Assembly (NCBI GenBank): GCA_023411215.1
Contig: JAEYOY010000078.1
Span: 1-36,144 of the forward strand
DNA: 36,144 nt
DNA from: Bacillota bacterium
GTDB taxonomy: Bacteria > Bacillota > Clostridia > Lachnospirales > Lachnospiraceae
Direction of reading: 5' to 3'
Shown piece by piece: positions 24,227-33,521 of the stretch (within the stretch, counting starts at the first letter, position 1; each line of letters opens with the position of its first letter). The translations under genes and the position numbers were made by a program. The notes beneath the pieces are model-generated. The model was not told the origin of the DNA. It searched no databases and saw only the letters and a program-made list of their open reading frames with translations.

Positions 24227-25069
24227 ATGGGCATAAAAATGAAAAAAAAGCTCTTGTTTTCACATATAATAATTCATGGTCTGCTTATTTTTGGTGCAAT
24301 TATAATGGTATTTCCATTTGTATGGATGATACTCACATCCCTAAAAACCGTAACAGAATCAACTTCGATGAATCCATATGTTATATTTCCATCGGTTCCC
24401 CAATGGAACAACTTTATTACTGTATGGAAGAATAATGATTTTATACAACTATACATAAATACCTTTCTAATGATAATATCACGTGTTTTTTGTGCGGTTT
24501 TCTTCTCTGCTATGGCAGCATATGCTTTTGCTAGGCTGAAGTTTCCGGGAAAGAATTTTCTGTTTGGTGCTGTCCTATTTCAAATGATGGTTCCGGTACA
24601 GATATTTATCATTCCACAGTATTTAATGGTGGATTTTATGAATCTGAGAAATACTATTTTTGCTTTACTATTTCCGGGATTGGTAAGTGCATTCGGCACA
24701 TTTCTGCTTAGACAATTTTTTATGGGACTTCCAAAGGAATTAGAGGAATCCGCCAGAATAGATGGATGTAATATATGGAGGACCTTCTGGAAAATTATGC
24801 TTCCACTCACAAAGTCAGGACTTGTCGCACTTGCTATCTTTACATCATTATTTGCATTCAAAGACTTAATGTGGCCATTGATTGTAAATTCTCAATCAAA
24901 TGCGGCAACATTATCATCCGCACTTTCAAAAATACAAAGCGCGTATTCCGTAAATTACCCGGAATTAATGGCTGCATCCGTATTAGCGATCTGGCCAATG
25001 ATGCTGATTTATATTATTTTCCAAAAGCAATTTATTGAAGGTATTGCGACAAGCGGAGGAAAGCTCTAA
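24227..25069 (+). CDS. CUT1 sugar ABC transporter permease, MalG/UgpE type
   Basis: A 280-residue second permease with six membrane segments, beginning with IIHGLLIFGAIIMVFPFVWM. The EAA motif reads ELEESARIDGCNIWRTFWKIMLPLTK, the standard G-type version. AGGAGAAAGG precedes the ATG. It pairs with the preceding gene to form the channel for the sugar delivered by the lipoprotein at 21.8 kb. The alpha-galactosidase gene follows about 107 bp later, consistent with one polycistronic mRNA. Confidence 0.93.
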   Translation: MGIKMKKKLLFSHIIIHGLLIFGAIIMVFPFVWMILTSLKTVTESTSMNPYVIFPSVPQWNNFITVWKNNDFIQLYINTFLMIISRVFCAVFFSAMAAYAFARLKFPGKNFLFGAVLFQMMVPVQIFIIPQYLMVDFMNLRNTIFALLFPGLVSAFGTFLLRQFFMGLPKELEESARIDGCNIWRTFWKIMLPLTKSGLVALAIFTSLFAFKDLMWPLIVNSQSNAATLSSALSKIQSAYSVNYPELMAASVLAIWPMMLIYIIFQKQFIEGIATSGGKL

Positions 25070-25175
25070 TAGGATTAGTATGTCAATAACCTATTACAAA
25101 GCCATTGTATGGAAGGGCTTTAACAATACAATCCTAATTGGTAAAAAATATACTTTCAAACTAGGAGGAAATCAA

Positions 25176-27368
25176 TTGGCAATCAAATATAGCGAACCGG
25201 ACAGTGTATTTATATTACATACGAACAATTCATCTTATCATATCAAAATCGGGCCATATCAGACCTTATTGCATCTTTACTATGGAAAGAAAGTGGAAAG
25301 TAATCTGGATTATTTAGTGCAGACAAAGGATCGAAGCTTTTGCGGGAATCCGAACGAGGCAGGGAGAGACAGAACCTTTTCTATGGACACTCAGCTCCAG
25401 GAATATTCTACCTTTGGCATGGGAGATTATCGTGTATCCTGCTTGGATGTAATTAATTCGGATGGTAGTTGCGCAGTAGACTTACGATATAAATCTCATA
25501 AGATCATAGAAGGAAAATATAAACTGGATCATCTGCCTGCGGTATATCAAACCAAGGATGTTACAATGCAAACACTGATCATTACATGCTGGGATAAAGT
25601 GACAGCTGTTGAGGTCGATCTATACTATGGTGTAGTGGAGGAATATGATGTTATAACAAGAGCAGCTAAAATACGGAATTGCGGAAAACAAGCTTTTGAG
25701 TTAACAAAAGCGATGTCATCCTGTTTGGAATTCCCGAATAACCACTTTGATTTAATTGATTTTTATGGAAAGCATGCAATGGAAAGAGAGATGGAGAGAG
25801 TTGCTGTCGGACGAGCTAAGCTTTCAGTAGAAAGTATGCGTGGTACCAGTGGTCATCAACATAATCCATTTATAATAATAGCAGATCATAATACAACAGA
25901 GACGATGGGAGAATGTTATGGCTTCTCATTATTATATAGTGGTAATTTTCAAGCTCAGGTAGAAGTCGATCAAATTGGTCAGACGAGAATTGTTATGGGA
26001 ATTCATCCGGGCTTCTTTCGTTATGAAGTAAAGCCGGGAGAAGAATTTACTACTCCGGAAGTTGCCTTATGCTATTGTACAGATGGTTTGAAGAAGCTCT
26101 CTCATAATTATCATAAGCTATACCGGAATAATTTGTGCAGAGGAAGATTTAAAGACGCACGCAGACCTATATTGATTAATAATTGGGAAGCAACCTATTT
26201 CGATTTTAATACGGATAAACTGGTACAGATAGCCAAATCAGCTTCGGAGTTAGGAATTGAAATGCTGGTTATGGATGATGGCTGGTTTGGTAAGAGAGAT
26301 AATGATTTCTCCGGTCTTGGCGATTGGGTGCCGAATACAAAAAAGCTGGAAAGTACGCTGGGAGAACTTTGTGACAGGGTAAATGCCGAGGGTATGAAGT
26401 TTGGAATATGGATTGAACCGGAGATGGTAAATGAAGATAGTGATTTATTTAGAAAGCATCCCGATTGGTGCCTTCATATTCCAAACAGACCGGTTACCAG
26501 ATGCAGATACCAGCTGGTTCTTGATTTGACAAGGGAGGATGTTAGAACATATATTTATGCTTCTATCTCATCTATCTTAAAAAGTGCCAATATTGAATAC
26601 ATAAAATGGGATTTCAATCGAAGTATTGCAGAAGTATGGTCTTCCTTGAAGGATGAGAAGCATCAAGGACAGGTATTTCACGATTATATCCTTGGCTTAT
26701 ATGAGCTGTTGGAACGAGTAACAAATGATTATCCTTATGTATTATTTGAAGGCTGCTCCAGTGGTGGAGGACGTTATGATGCAGGGATGCTATATTATGT
26801 ACCGCAGATATGGTGCTCGGATAACACAGATGCAATCGAACGACTCAAGATTCAATACGGAACCTCCTTTGGATATCCAATTAGTACTGTCGGAAGCCAT
26901 GTATCTGCAGTTCCTAATCATCAGACAGGCAGAATAACACCGTTTCATACCCGTGGTGTGGTAGCTATGGCAGGAACCTTTGGATATGAGCTGGATGTCA
27001 GTAAATTATCCACTCTGGAAAAGGATCAGATTAAACATCAGGTTGAACTCTATAAGCGGAATTATGAAATAATTAATCATGGTGACTATTATCGTTTAAC
27101 GAATCCATATGAAAACGATATATTTACTGCATGGCAGATGGTTTCTGAAGATAAGGAGCGAAGTCTTGTGAGTGTGGTGTTTCATCAGAGTCATGCTAAC
27201 TCGGATTTTCATATTGTCTTATTAATGGGTTTAGAGGAAAAGGCATCCTATCTTGTGAATGGAGATAAGACATATACAGGTGAAGCATTAATGAATGCCG
27301 GTTTGGTTCTTCCGATACCATGGGGGGATTATCAGGCATACCAATATGAAATAAAAATGATAAAATGA
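25176..27368 (+). CDS. GH36 alpha-galactosidase
   Basis: A 730-residue cytoplasmic alpha-galactosidase of family GH36, which removes terminal alpha-1,6-galactose from melibiose, raffinose-type sugars or galactomannan oligosaccharides. An N-terminal beta-sandwich leads to the TIM barrel. The substrate-binding VMDDGWFGKRDND motif is present, the nucleophile is D479 in KWDFN, and the acid/base is D549 in CSDNTD. The frame is open from 25035, but AGGAGG (25163-25168) lies 7 bases before a TTG at 25176, and the protein from there (MAIKYSEPDS) matches the family N-terminus, so this TTG start is chosen. There is no signal peptide, so the sugar is imported intact by the upstream transporter. Confidence 0.95.
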   Translation: MAIKYSEPDSVFILHTNNSSYHIKIGPYQTLLHLYYGKKVESNLDYLVQTKDRSFCGNPNEAGRDRTFSMDTQLQEYSTFGMGDYRVSCLDVINSDGSCAVDLRYKSHKIIEGKYKLDHLPAVYQTKDVTMQTLIITCWDKVTAVEVDLYYGVVEEYDVITRAAKIRNCGKQAFELTKAMSSCLEFPNNHFDLIDFYGKHAMEREMERVAVGRAKLSVESMRGTSGHQHNPFIIIADHNTTETMGECYGFSLLYSGNFQAQVEVDQIGQTRIVMGIHPGFFRYEVKPGEEFTTPEVALCYCTDGLKKLSHNYHKLYRNNLCRGRFKDARRPILINNWEATYFDFNTDKLVQIAKSASELGIEMLVMDDGWFGKRDNDFSGLGDWVPNTKKLESTLGELCDRVNAEGMKFGIWIEPEMVNEDSDLFRKHPDWCLHIPNRPVTRCRYQLVLDLTREDVRTYIYASISSILKSANIEYIKWDFNRSIAEVWSSLKDEKHQGQVFHDYILGLYELLERVTNDYPYVLFEGCSSGGGRYDAGMLYYVPQIWCSDNTDAIERLKIQYGTSFGYPISTVGSHVSAVPNHQTGRITPFHTRGVVAMAGTFGYELDVSKLSTLEKDQIKHQVELYKRNYEIINHGDYYRLTNPYENDIFTAWQMVSEDKERSLVSVVFHQSHANSDFHIVLLMGLEEKASYLVNGDKTYTGEALMNAGLVLPIPWGDYQAYQYEIKMIK

Positions 27369-27487
27369 GATTTGAGATAGGCCGTAGGTCTTTCATATAA
27401 AACAAATACCTTGTAATGATAAACTTCTTTTAGCTTCTTCCTTTTATATTTTTAGAGTAATTCTCATCATACCATGAAGATAAATTT

Positions 27488-27539
27488 CCACAGTAGCTGT
27501 TCGATATAGGAAAAATCCTAAGCAGTACTGTGGTTTTTT
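27488..27539 (+). terminator. terminator of the sugar operon
   Basis: CCACAGTA (27488-27495) pairs with TACTGTGG (27526-27533), with inner pairs CTG/CAG and TAGGA/TCCTA, followed by six T. It follows the alpha-galactosidase gene by 120 bp. Confidence 0.88.
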
Positions 27540-27676
27540 AAATAAAAATGGTTTAGGTTACTTAATATCTTGTGCATTATTAATTTGATTAATAAGAAAG
27601 GAGGCTGTTTGCAAAGCAGTATCGATCAATTAGTATTCACTAAGGATATAAAATAAATAATAGGAGGGTAATTATT

Positions 27677-29365
27677 ATGAAGAAAAGTTTGAAAAGGTAT
27701 CGTATTGTTTTTATGGTTTTAGTGATTGCACTGGTAGGTACTTGGCCTGGGATGTCGGTTTATGCAGCAGATACCATCACGGTAGACTGTGGTAATGTGT
27801 TAAGGGGTGTCACCCATTGTGCAAGTGGTTCCCTTTATGGAGTCACGGAAAACGTACCGGCGGATGTTGCCGGTCTGATTGCTCCACTTCATCCAAATGT
27901 ATTTCGAAATCCGGCACGCGGTGGCTCGGGTAACCAGCATCCTTTTGGTGCTGCCATTCCAACAGCTGCAAGGGTAGCATCCACCGGAGCCAGGATCTCC
28001 GTAGATTTGGCGGATATGTTACCCAACTGGCCCTACACTTGGCCAGGTATGACAAGCTGGCTAAGTCAGGTAACATCCTTTGTGAACGACAAAAAGGCTT
28101 CCGGTTTAACCAATTGGTATGGGATTGAACCCTGGAATGAGCCTGACGGTACTTGGAACTCTGCAAACGGAGACTTTAACAGCACCCTATGGAAGCAAAC
28201 CTATGATAGGATTCGTTCTCTTGATCCCAGTTTTAAAATCATTGGCCCTGACTATAGCTACTATAATAATAATACGATGAGGACGTTCCTGACCTATTGT
28301 AAAAACAACAACTGCCTTCCCGATATCATAAGCTGGCATGAGCTTAGTGGAATTCAAAATGTATCAAATAATCTGAAAGCTTATCGGGCGTTGGAAGCTT
28401 CCCTGGGAATTAGCGAAAGACCCATCAGTATTAGCGAATATTGCGATGCAAATCATAATCTTGAAGGGCAGCCCGGATCGCTTGGGGAATTCATCGGTAA
28501 ATTCGAGCGTTATAAGGTAGCCAGTGCATGTATTTCTTGGTGGTTCACAAGCTCTTGTAGATTGGGAAGCCTTCTTGCCACCAATACGCAAAAGGGTGCT
28601 GGCTGGTATATGATGAACTGGTACGGAGAAATGACAGGCAACATGGTCAATGTCTCTGTGGCAAATGATGCATCTGCAAATATGGATGGTGCTGCATGCG
28701 TGGATTCAAATAGTAAGTATATCAGCGTTATCTTAGGGGGAGGTAATAGTGGTACAGTAAACACGGTGATCAAAAATATACCTTCCTTTATCGGTTCCAC
28801 TGCAAAGGTGATGATTCAAAAGGTAGACTGGGTAAGTAAGGATACTGTCTGCAACGGAACGACAACCGTATCGATCTCCGATTATCCCGTGACCAATGGT
28901 CAGATTACAGTTCCGATGACAGGCTGCAACTCTTCTTCCGGATATCGTATATATGTTACCCCCGGTTCCGGTATTGCCAGTGGTACAAGCTATGAAGCGG
29001 AGAGTGGAACCCTTTCCAATGGAGCAGTATTACAAAGTGCAAGCTACTGTTCTGGTGGCTATAAGGTTGGATATCTTGGAGGATCATCCAATGGAACAGT
29101 TGTAATCAATAATGTTAATGTGTCAAATGCAGGTACTCATTCGATGACCATATACTATGTTTCATCCGATAACCGTACTGTATATGTTACTCCGAACAGC
29201 GGATCTTGGTTCGGTGTGCAGTGCCCGGGTACAGGAAGTTGGAGCACTTTAAGTTCGGTGACAACCACCGTTACCTTGAATGCTGGCAATAACACCATTA
29301 AATTAGATAATGGTAGCGCAGGTAATATCGGTGCACCGGATATTGATCGAATTGTCATCAATTAA
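27677..29365 (+). CDS. secreted GH39-like glycoside hydrolase with a C-terminal CBM6/35-type domain
   Basis: A 562-residue exported enzyme. A signal peptide (hydrophobic core FMVLVIALVGTWP, likely cleavage after YA near residue 30) is followed by a clan GH-A barrel. The acid/base glutamate is E155 in PWNEPDGTW, and the nucleophile is probably E254 in SISEYC. The layout resembles GH39, but the subfamily is unsure. Residues 439-562 form a CBM6/35-like beta-sandwich (start SYEAESGTLSNG, end GAPDIDRIVIN). It would cut a plant or host polysaccharide outside the cell and feed the neighbouring transporter. GGAGGG precedes the ATG. It has its own promoter region between the terminator at 27.5 kb and the start, and converges with the AraC gene. 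Confidence 0.8.
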   Translation: MKKSLKRYRIVFMVLVIALVGTWPGMSVYAADTITVDCGNVLRGVTHCASGSLYGVTENVPADVAGLIAPLHPNVFRNPARGGSGNQHPFGAAIPTAARVASTGARISVDLADMLPNWPYTWPGMTSWLSQVTSFVNDKKASGLTNWYGIEPWNEPDGTWNSANGDFNSTLWKQTYDRIRSLDPSFKIIGPDYSYYNNNTMRTFLTYCKNNNCLPDIISWHELSGIQNVSNNLKAYRALEASLGISERPISISEYCDANHNLEGQPGSLGEFIGKFERYKVASACISWWFTSSCRLGSLLATNTQKGAGWYMMNWYGEMTGNMVNVSVANDASANMDGAACVDSNSKYISVILGGGNSGTVNTVIKNIPSFIGSTAKVMIQKVDWVSKDTVCNGTTTVSISDYPVTNGQITVPMTGCNSSSGYRIYVTPGSGIASGTSYEAESGTLSNGAVLQSASYCSGGYKVGYLGGSSNGTVVINNVNVSNAGTHSMTIYYVSSDNRTVYVTPNSGSWFGVQCPGTGSWSTLSSVTTTVTLNAGNNTIKLDNGSAGNIGAPDIDRIVIN

Positions 29366-29398
29366 TCTTTGAATAACAGTACGAACGTTAAAAAATCA

Positions 29399-29428
29399 GA
29401 GGCAATCCCATAATATAAGGATTGCCTC
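29399..29428. terminator. bidirectional terminator between the hydrolase and AraC genes
   Basis: GAGGCAATCC (29399-29408) and GGATTGCCTC (29419-29428) form a perfect 10-bp stem, with A-rich DNA before and ATTTTG after. Confidence 0.88.
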
Positions 29429-29440
29429 ATTTTGATTCGA

Positions 29441-29475
29441 TACAATAGAAGGTTCAAAAGTGTGCTTCTATTGTA
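29441..29475. repeat. second hairpin overlapping the AraC gene end
   Basis: TACAATAGAAG (29441-29451) pairs perfectly with CTTCTATTGTA (29465-29475). Its right arm includes the AraC stop codon, so it may serve as the minus-strand terminator or RNA 3' end. Confidence 0.6.
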
Positions 29476-30364
29476 TTGATGATGTTTTTGAGCTAAGAAC
29501 AAGATTCTCAGTTGAATTGCGGTAATTGCTGGGGTTGACTCCATATATTTTCTTAAAACACTTGGAAAAATTTAAAGCATCATCATAACCAACTTTCAAT
29601 GCAACTTCATTAATCGGTAGATTGGTGTTTTTGAGAAGAGTACTTGCCTGATTCATACGATAATTCAGGATGTATTCTTGGGGTGAGATATTTAAGACAT
29701 TCTTAAAGCAGTTGGTTAAGTAGGAACGATTAATACCGATATAATCAGCAATTCCCTGAACTTTGATGTTTTTGTAATAGTTATGTTCAATATATTCCAA
29801 GGTGTGTTCGACATATACCTGATAAGAATAATCATGTACTTCTTCGATATTTACCTGGCTTTGCCTGTCCTGTATTAGAGTCGAAATAAATAAATATAGA
29901 AAACCCTCTCTGGCAAGATCATTTCCAAAGGTTAACTGACTTGAATTCAACATACCATTGACATAATTCACGAAAGGTTCGGTATTTTCAATGTTTACAA
30001 CTAGATTGTCATTGGAAAATTGAGCATGTTTTAGAGATGCCTCTGCTTTAATTCCATTGAAACCAATCCAGATATAGGTCCAAGGATCATCTTGGCTGGC
30101 TTCATAATATGTAGTCACACCGGGGTATATTAGGAAAGCCATATTTGGACCTATTTCATAAGTTTTATTTCCAACTTTATAGAAGCCTTTACCACTAATC
30201 ACAATATGAATTAAGTATTCTGTTCTTACTTGTGGACCGTAAAAATGTCCCGAATAACAGTTTTCTGAACCACAATAACATAAATATAGATCCATTGATC
30301 CTTTTTTCAGATATTCAAGACACTTGTAACGAGCAGAGTTGGTATATCTTACTTCTGTAAACAT
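29468..30364 (-). CDS. AraC-family transcriptional regulator
   Basis: A 298-residue AraC/XylS regulator. The N-terminal cupin-like sensor domain (about 20-160, with YLIHIVISGKGFYKVGNKTYEIGPN) would bind a sugar effector. The C-terminal domain (about 190-290) has two helix-turn-helix motifs, IQGIADYIGINRSYLTNCFK-like and INEVALKVGYDDALNFSKCF, followed by the conserved NPSNYR end. The frame extends to 30463, but AAAGGAAAAG before the ATG at 30364 sets the start. Gene context suggests that it activates the alpha-galactoside operon, as MsmR and RafR do in related Firmicutes. It is transcribed against the hydrolase gene. Confidence 0.92.
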   Translation of the reverse strand: MFTEVRYTNSARYKCLEYLKKGSMDLYLCYCGSENCYSGHFYGPQVRTEYLIHIVISGKGFYKVGNKTYEIGPNMAFLIYPGVTTYYEASQDDPWTYIWIGFNGIKAEASLKHAQFSNDNLVVNIENTEPFVNYVNGMLNSSQLTFGNDLAREGFLYLFISTLIQDRQSQVNIEEVHDYSYQVYVEHTLEYIEHNYYKNIKVQGIADYIGINRSYLTNCFKNVLNISPQEYILNYRMNQASTLLKNTNLPINEVALKVGYDDALNFSKCFKKIYGVNPSNYRNSTENLVLSSKTSSIQ

Positions 30365-30385
30365 CTTATCTTTTCCTTTCTGCAA

Positions 30386-30415
30386 ATTATATATAAATGC
30401 TAACATAATTGACAA
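30386..30415 (-). promoter_or_regulatory. AraC gene promoter
   Basis: On the minus strand TTGTCA (30415-30410), an 18-bp spacer and a perfect TATAAT (30391-30386). Confidence 0.6.
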
Positions 30416-30496
30416 TTCATGTCCACATTTATCGTGAGAATCAACGGAAGCAATCCAATGCAACAGTGCCTATTCTGGGGTTAGTGCTAAAATCGC

Positions 30497-30712
30497 AAAG
30501 GAGAACGAGTCTTATGATTAATCAACATATTTAATGATTGATTTTTAATAGCAGTAATGTACAATAAGGATAGTTAAGAAAATACTCAGAAACCATCTAT
30601 ATGACCATTGGTACGGTCTCAATCATATCAGTACCATTCGGAGAGAACCGGTTTAGAGCACAGAACAAAAGTCACTTATATCTTATGGATTAGTGGAAGG
30701 GGAACCATATTC
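30497..30712 (+). pseudogene. relics of a histidine kinase end and response regulator end before kdpD
   Basis: Bases 30497-30584 match the end of the exporter histidine kinase and the spacer after it (20738-20825). Bases 30601-30690 match the last ~90 bases of the response regulator (from 21389). About 560 bp of the regulator gene is missing between the two matches. In the regulator part a one-base deletion shifts the frame, yet the residues SERTGLEHRT still read like the regulator's LEKTGLEHRT. In the kinase part only KGER and NIF can still be recognised in the old frame. The spacer to kdpD is also conserved. This is the right-hand copy of the duplicated junction and is not expected to encode a product. 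Confidence 0.82.
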
Positions 30713-30765
30713 ATGCAGAGAGGACATCTTAAAATCTTCTTTGGCTACGCGGCAGGGGTAGGGAA
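30601..30765. repeat. duplicated segment, right copy, part 2
   Basis: Partner of 21389-21566; see that entry. Here the kdpD reading frame continues intact past the end of the homology. Confidence 0.9.
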
Positions 30766-33286
30766 AACCTATGCCATGCTGGACGATGCCAAGGTGCAAT
30801 ACCAAAGCGGTACAGATGTTGTCATTGGTTTCATCCGGCCGAATACAAGCATAGTTACGATGGGATTACTGAAAGGAATCCCTGTTCTTCCTTATATAAA
30901 GATAAATAATGATGAAGAATATTATGAATTTAACCTGGATGCAGCGTTAGACAGAAGACCAAAGCTTATTATAGTCGATGATCTGGCACATTCGAATCAT
31001 CCCGGTGTTAGGAACAGGAAACGATATCAGGATATCGAAGAGCTACTGAATGCCGGAATTGATGTCTATACCACAGTTGATGTATGGAATATAGAGAGTC
31101 TGAACGACATTGTGGAGAAAATAACCCAGGTTCCTGTTAAGGATACAGTGCCGGATTATATCTTTGACCATGCGGATAAGGTTAAACTGATTGATATGGA
31201 GCCGGATGAATTAATTCGTCGTACCGAGGATTCGATATTAACCAAAGATAATATGAAGCTACTTCGTGAAATAGCTATGAGAAAAGCTGCTGACCGGATC
31301 GGTCTTAATAACAGAGCTGATTCCAATAAGATAACATATACTAAATTACTGGTTTGCATCAGCAGTTCTCCTTCTTCAGCAAAATGTATCCGATGGAGTG
31401 CCCATATGGCAGAGTCCCTTCATGCTCCCTGGGTAGTGATCTATGTTGAAACCGAACAGAATAATAAGATCAGCGAGGATGCCAAGAAAACCCTGCAGGC
31501 TAACCTGGAGCTTGCAGATCAGCTTGGAGCAGAGATAGCCACTCTATTTGGTAAGGATGTTGCAGAGACGGTGGCCAGCTATGCAAAGCTGTCGGGCATC
31601 ACCAATATTGTTGTCGGGAAGAGCAGAACGAAGAGAATACTGGGAAGTCTGTTGGAGCTTGATTTTGAGGATAAATTAATATCAATGTTAGAGGATGTTG
31701 AAATTCATATTATCCCTGATAACGAGAGTAAGAAAAAATATCACAGATTACAAATGCACCTGTACAATAAAAAAGTATCCCTGTCGGTGAACGACACTCT
31801 GAAAATGCTAATTATTTTAAGCATAACCACTTTATTTTCCGTGGTGTTGTCAACCTTTGATATCGGTAACCAGAATATTATTCTATTTTATATCCTTGCC
31901 GTTTTATTCATATCCAGGGTAACCTCCGGTTATATCTATGGAATTACGGGATCAATCATATCGGTATTCCTTCATAATTACCTCTTTATGGAGCCGTATA
32001 ACGCCTTTCAGTTTCTGAGAAAAGAAAATGCGATCACCTTTTTTGCCATGCTAATAACTGCGTTAATCACCAGCACAATGACCCATCGTATTAAGATAGA
32101 AGCAGAGCTTGCGGAGGAAAGGGAACAAAGAATTGAGGTACTATATGAGATTAACAAGAAGCTTTTGGTTACAAGAGGGCTGGAGCATATTATCAGCTTG
32201 ACCGGTGAATATATTACGAAGCTTTTAGGTCGTTCCGTTATATTTTATACAGCCGATCCGATACAGGGTGGAGCTGGTACCGTTGTTTCCGTAGAAGATG
32301 ATAGTGCTTCAGAGCTATTGCAATCGGAGAAAGAACGCTCGGTTGCACATTGGGTGTTCACAAATCAAAAGCGTGCTGGAGCAGGTACCGATACTTTTAT
32401 GGAAGCTGGTGCTTACTATATACCGGTGATCTCACAGGGGAATGTTCTTGGGGTTATCGGAGTATCCTGTCATAATAATAAATTACTGGGGCATAGCAAT
32501 CGGGCGTTTCTTCGAAGAATCGGATCTCTGGTTGCGATGGCACTGGAACGTCAGCATCTATCGGATGAACAGAGGAAGATTCTGATTGAAACCGAGAAGG
32601 AAAAGATGAGAAGCAACCTATTGCGTGCCATTTCCCATGATCTTCGAACTCCGCTAACCGGAATACTGGGTGCCAGCTCCGCCATATTGGAAAACAGGGA
32701 CATGCTTGATCAGCAGACACAGGACAAGCTCATTACCAATATTAAGGATGACAGCCAGTGGCTGATTCGTATGGTTGAGAATCTGTTATCTGTTACAAGA
32801 ATTAATGAAGATACGGCAAATGTATCAAAAACACCGGAAGCTGCGGAAGAGATTCTTGCTGCTGCAATCAGTCGAATACGTAGTCGATTCCCAAGACAGA
32901 AGATTACAGTATCTGTTCCGGAGGAGCTGTTGATGGTACCAATGGATGGAACCTTGATTGAACAGGTCATTATTAACCTGATTGAAAATGCCATTAAGCA
33001 TTCCGGATCAGACAACATGATTAATGTCACCTTAAAACAAGAGGATGATATGGCTGTGATTGAAGTCATGGATAATGGAGAGGGAATCGCTGAAGAGGAT
33101 TTTCCGTATCTGTTTAATTCCTATATTCCGGATGGGAAAAGAACCTCAGACTCCTCCAGAGGAATGGGAATCGGTTTGTCTATCTGTATGTCTATCATCA
33201 AGGCTCATCAAGGTAAGATGGAAGCCTATAATCATGTGGAAGGCGGAGCAGTATTTCGTATTATGCTTCCGATTCAAGAAGAATAG
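30713..33286 (+). CDS. kdpD: KdpD-type osmosensitive potassium sensor histidine kinase
   Basis: An 857-residue KdpD. The N-terminal KdpD domain (1-210) has Walker A GYAAGVGKT (K18) and the Walker B-like IIVDDLAHSNHPG. A universal-stress-like domain follows (LLVCISSSPSSAKCIRW), then four membrane helices (DUF4118, LIILSITTLFSVVLS onwards), a GAF domain, and a kinase core with H642 in ISHDLRTP, NLIENAIKHS, DNGEGI and GMGIGLS. All parts look intact. The frame can be opened at 30608, but those extra 35 residues are translated from the response-regulator relic; the ATG at 30713 begins the true domain and is chosen. It phosphorylates KdpE under potassium limitation or salt stress. No kdpFABC genes are in the window. 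Confidence 0.94.
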   Translation: MQRGHLKIFFGYAAGVGKTYAMLDDAKVQYQSGTDVVIGFIRPNTSIVTMGLLKGIPVLPYIKINNDEEYYEFNLDAALDRRPKLIIVDDLAHSNHPGVRNRKRYQDIEELLNAGIDVYTTVDVWNIESLNDIVEKITQVPVKDTVPDYIFDHADKVKLIDMEPDELIRRTEDSILTKDNMKLLREIAMRKAADRIGLNNRADSNKITYTKLLVCISSSPSSAKCIRWSAHMAESLHAPWVVIYVETEQNNKISEDAKKTLQANLELADQLGAEIATLFGKDVAETVASYAKLSGITNIVVGKSRTKRILGSLLELDFEDKLISMLEDVEIHIIPDNESKKKYHRLQMHLYNKKVSLSVNDTLKMLIILSITTLFSVVLSTFDIGNQNIILFYILAVLFISRVTSGYIYGITGSIISVFLHNYLFMEPYNAFQFLRKENAITFFAMLITALITSTMTHRIKIEAELAEEREQRIEVLYEINKKLLVTRGLEHIISLTGEYITKLLGRSVIFYTADPIQGGAGTVVSVEDDSASELLQSEKERSVAHWVFTNQKRAGAGTDTFMEAGAYYIPVISQGNVLGVIGVSCHNNKLLGHSNRAFLRRIGSLVAMALERQHLSDEQRKILIETEKEKMRSNLLRAISHDLRTPLTGILGASSAILENRDMLDQQTQDKLITNIKDDSQWLIRMVENLLSVTRINEDTANVSKTPEAAEEILAAAISRIRSRFPRQKITVSVPEELLMVPMDGTLIEQVIINLIENAIKHSGSDNMINVTLKQEDDMAVIEVMDNGEGIAEEDFPYLFNSYIPDGKRTSDSSRGMGIGLSICMSIIKAHQGKMEAYNHVEGGAVFRIMLPIQEE

Positions 33287-33508
33287 TGTGAAAATAAAAA
33301 GCAATTTTCACACTTCCAAGTTTGTGCCTGCGAAATCCTTGGCACAAACTATCTCAAAGGGCAGGCATGTAAAATCAGTTTGAAGTAAAGCATCTTCACA
33401 CGGCAAGAACTGCGAAGCTTACCTATTGGAGCAAACTCCTTGTTCTTGCGGGCTTTGTGCTGCATCGCAGATGCAGAATGGAAGATTGAGATGGCGCAGA
33501 GCGCCATC
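33286..33508 (+). repeat. hairpin-rich intercistronic element, copy 2
   Basis: The 235-bp gap between kdpD and kdpE contains perfect hairpins: GTGTGAAAAT/ATTTTCACAC (33286-33313), AGTTTGTGCC/GGCACAAACT (33319-33350), CTGCATC/GATGCAG (33460-33476) and GATGGCGC/GCGCCATC (33490-33508). The last one ends two bases before the kdpE ribosome binding site. The stretch 33404-33480 aligns with the end of copy 1 at about 17.3-17.4 kb, while the first hairpins differ in sequence but keep their place. Confidence 0.75.
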
Positions 33509-33521
33509 ATGGAGGTATATT

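Noticed and set aside
25035..25175. Longer start for the alpha-galactosidase
   Set aside because: It would overlap the permease gene and lacks a ribosome binding site, while AGGAGG precedes the TTG at 25176.
27609..27656. 15-codon leader peptide (TTG start after AAAGGAGG) before the secreted hydrolase
   Set aside because: The ribosome binding site is good, but spacing is short and nothing else supports translation or attenuation.
21611..30496. Sugar island as a transposon or integrative element
   Set aside because: No integrase, transposase or terminal inverted repeats; the flanks are duplicated host genes instead.
30608..30712. N-terminal extension of KdpD
   Set aside because: Its residues (SERTGLEHRT) come from a frameshifted response-regulator relic; the family start is at 30713.
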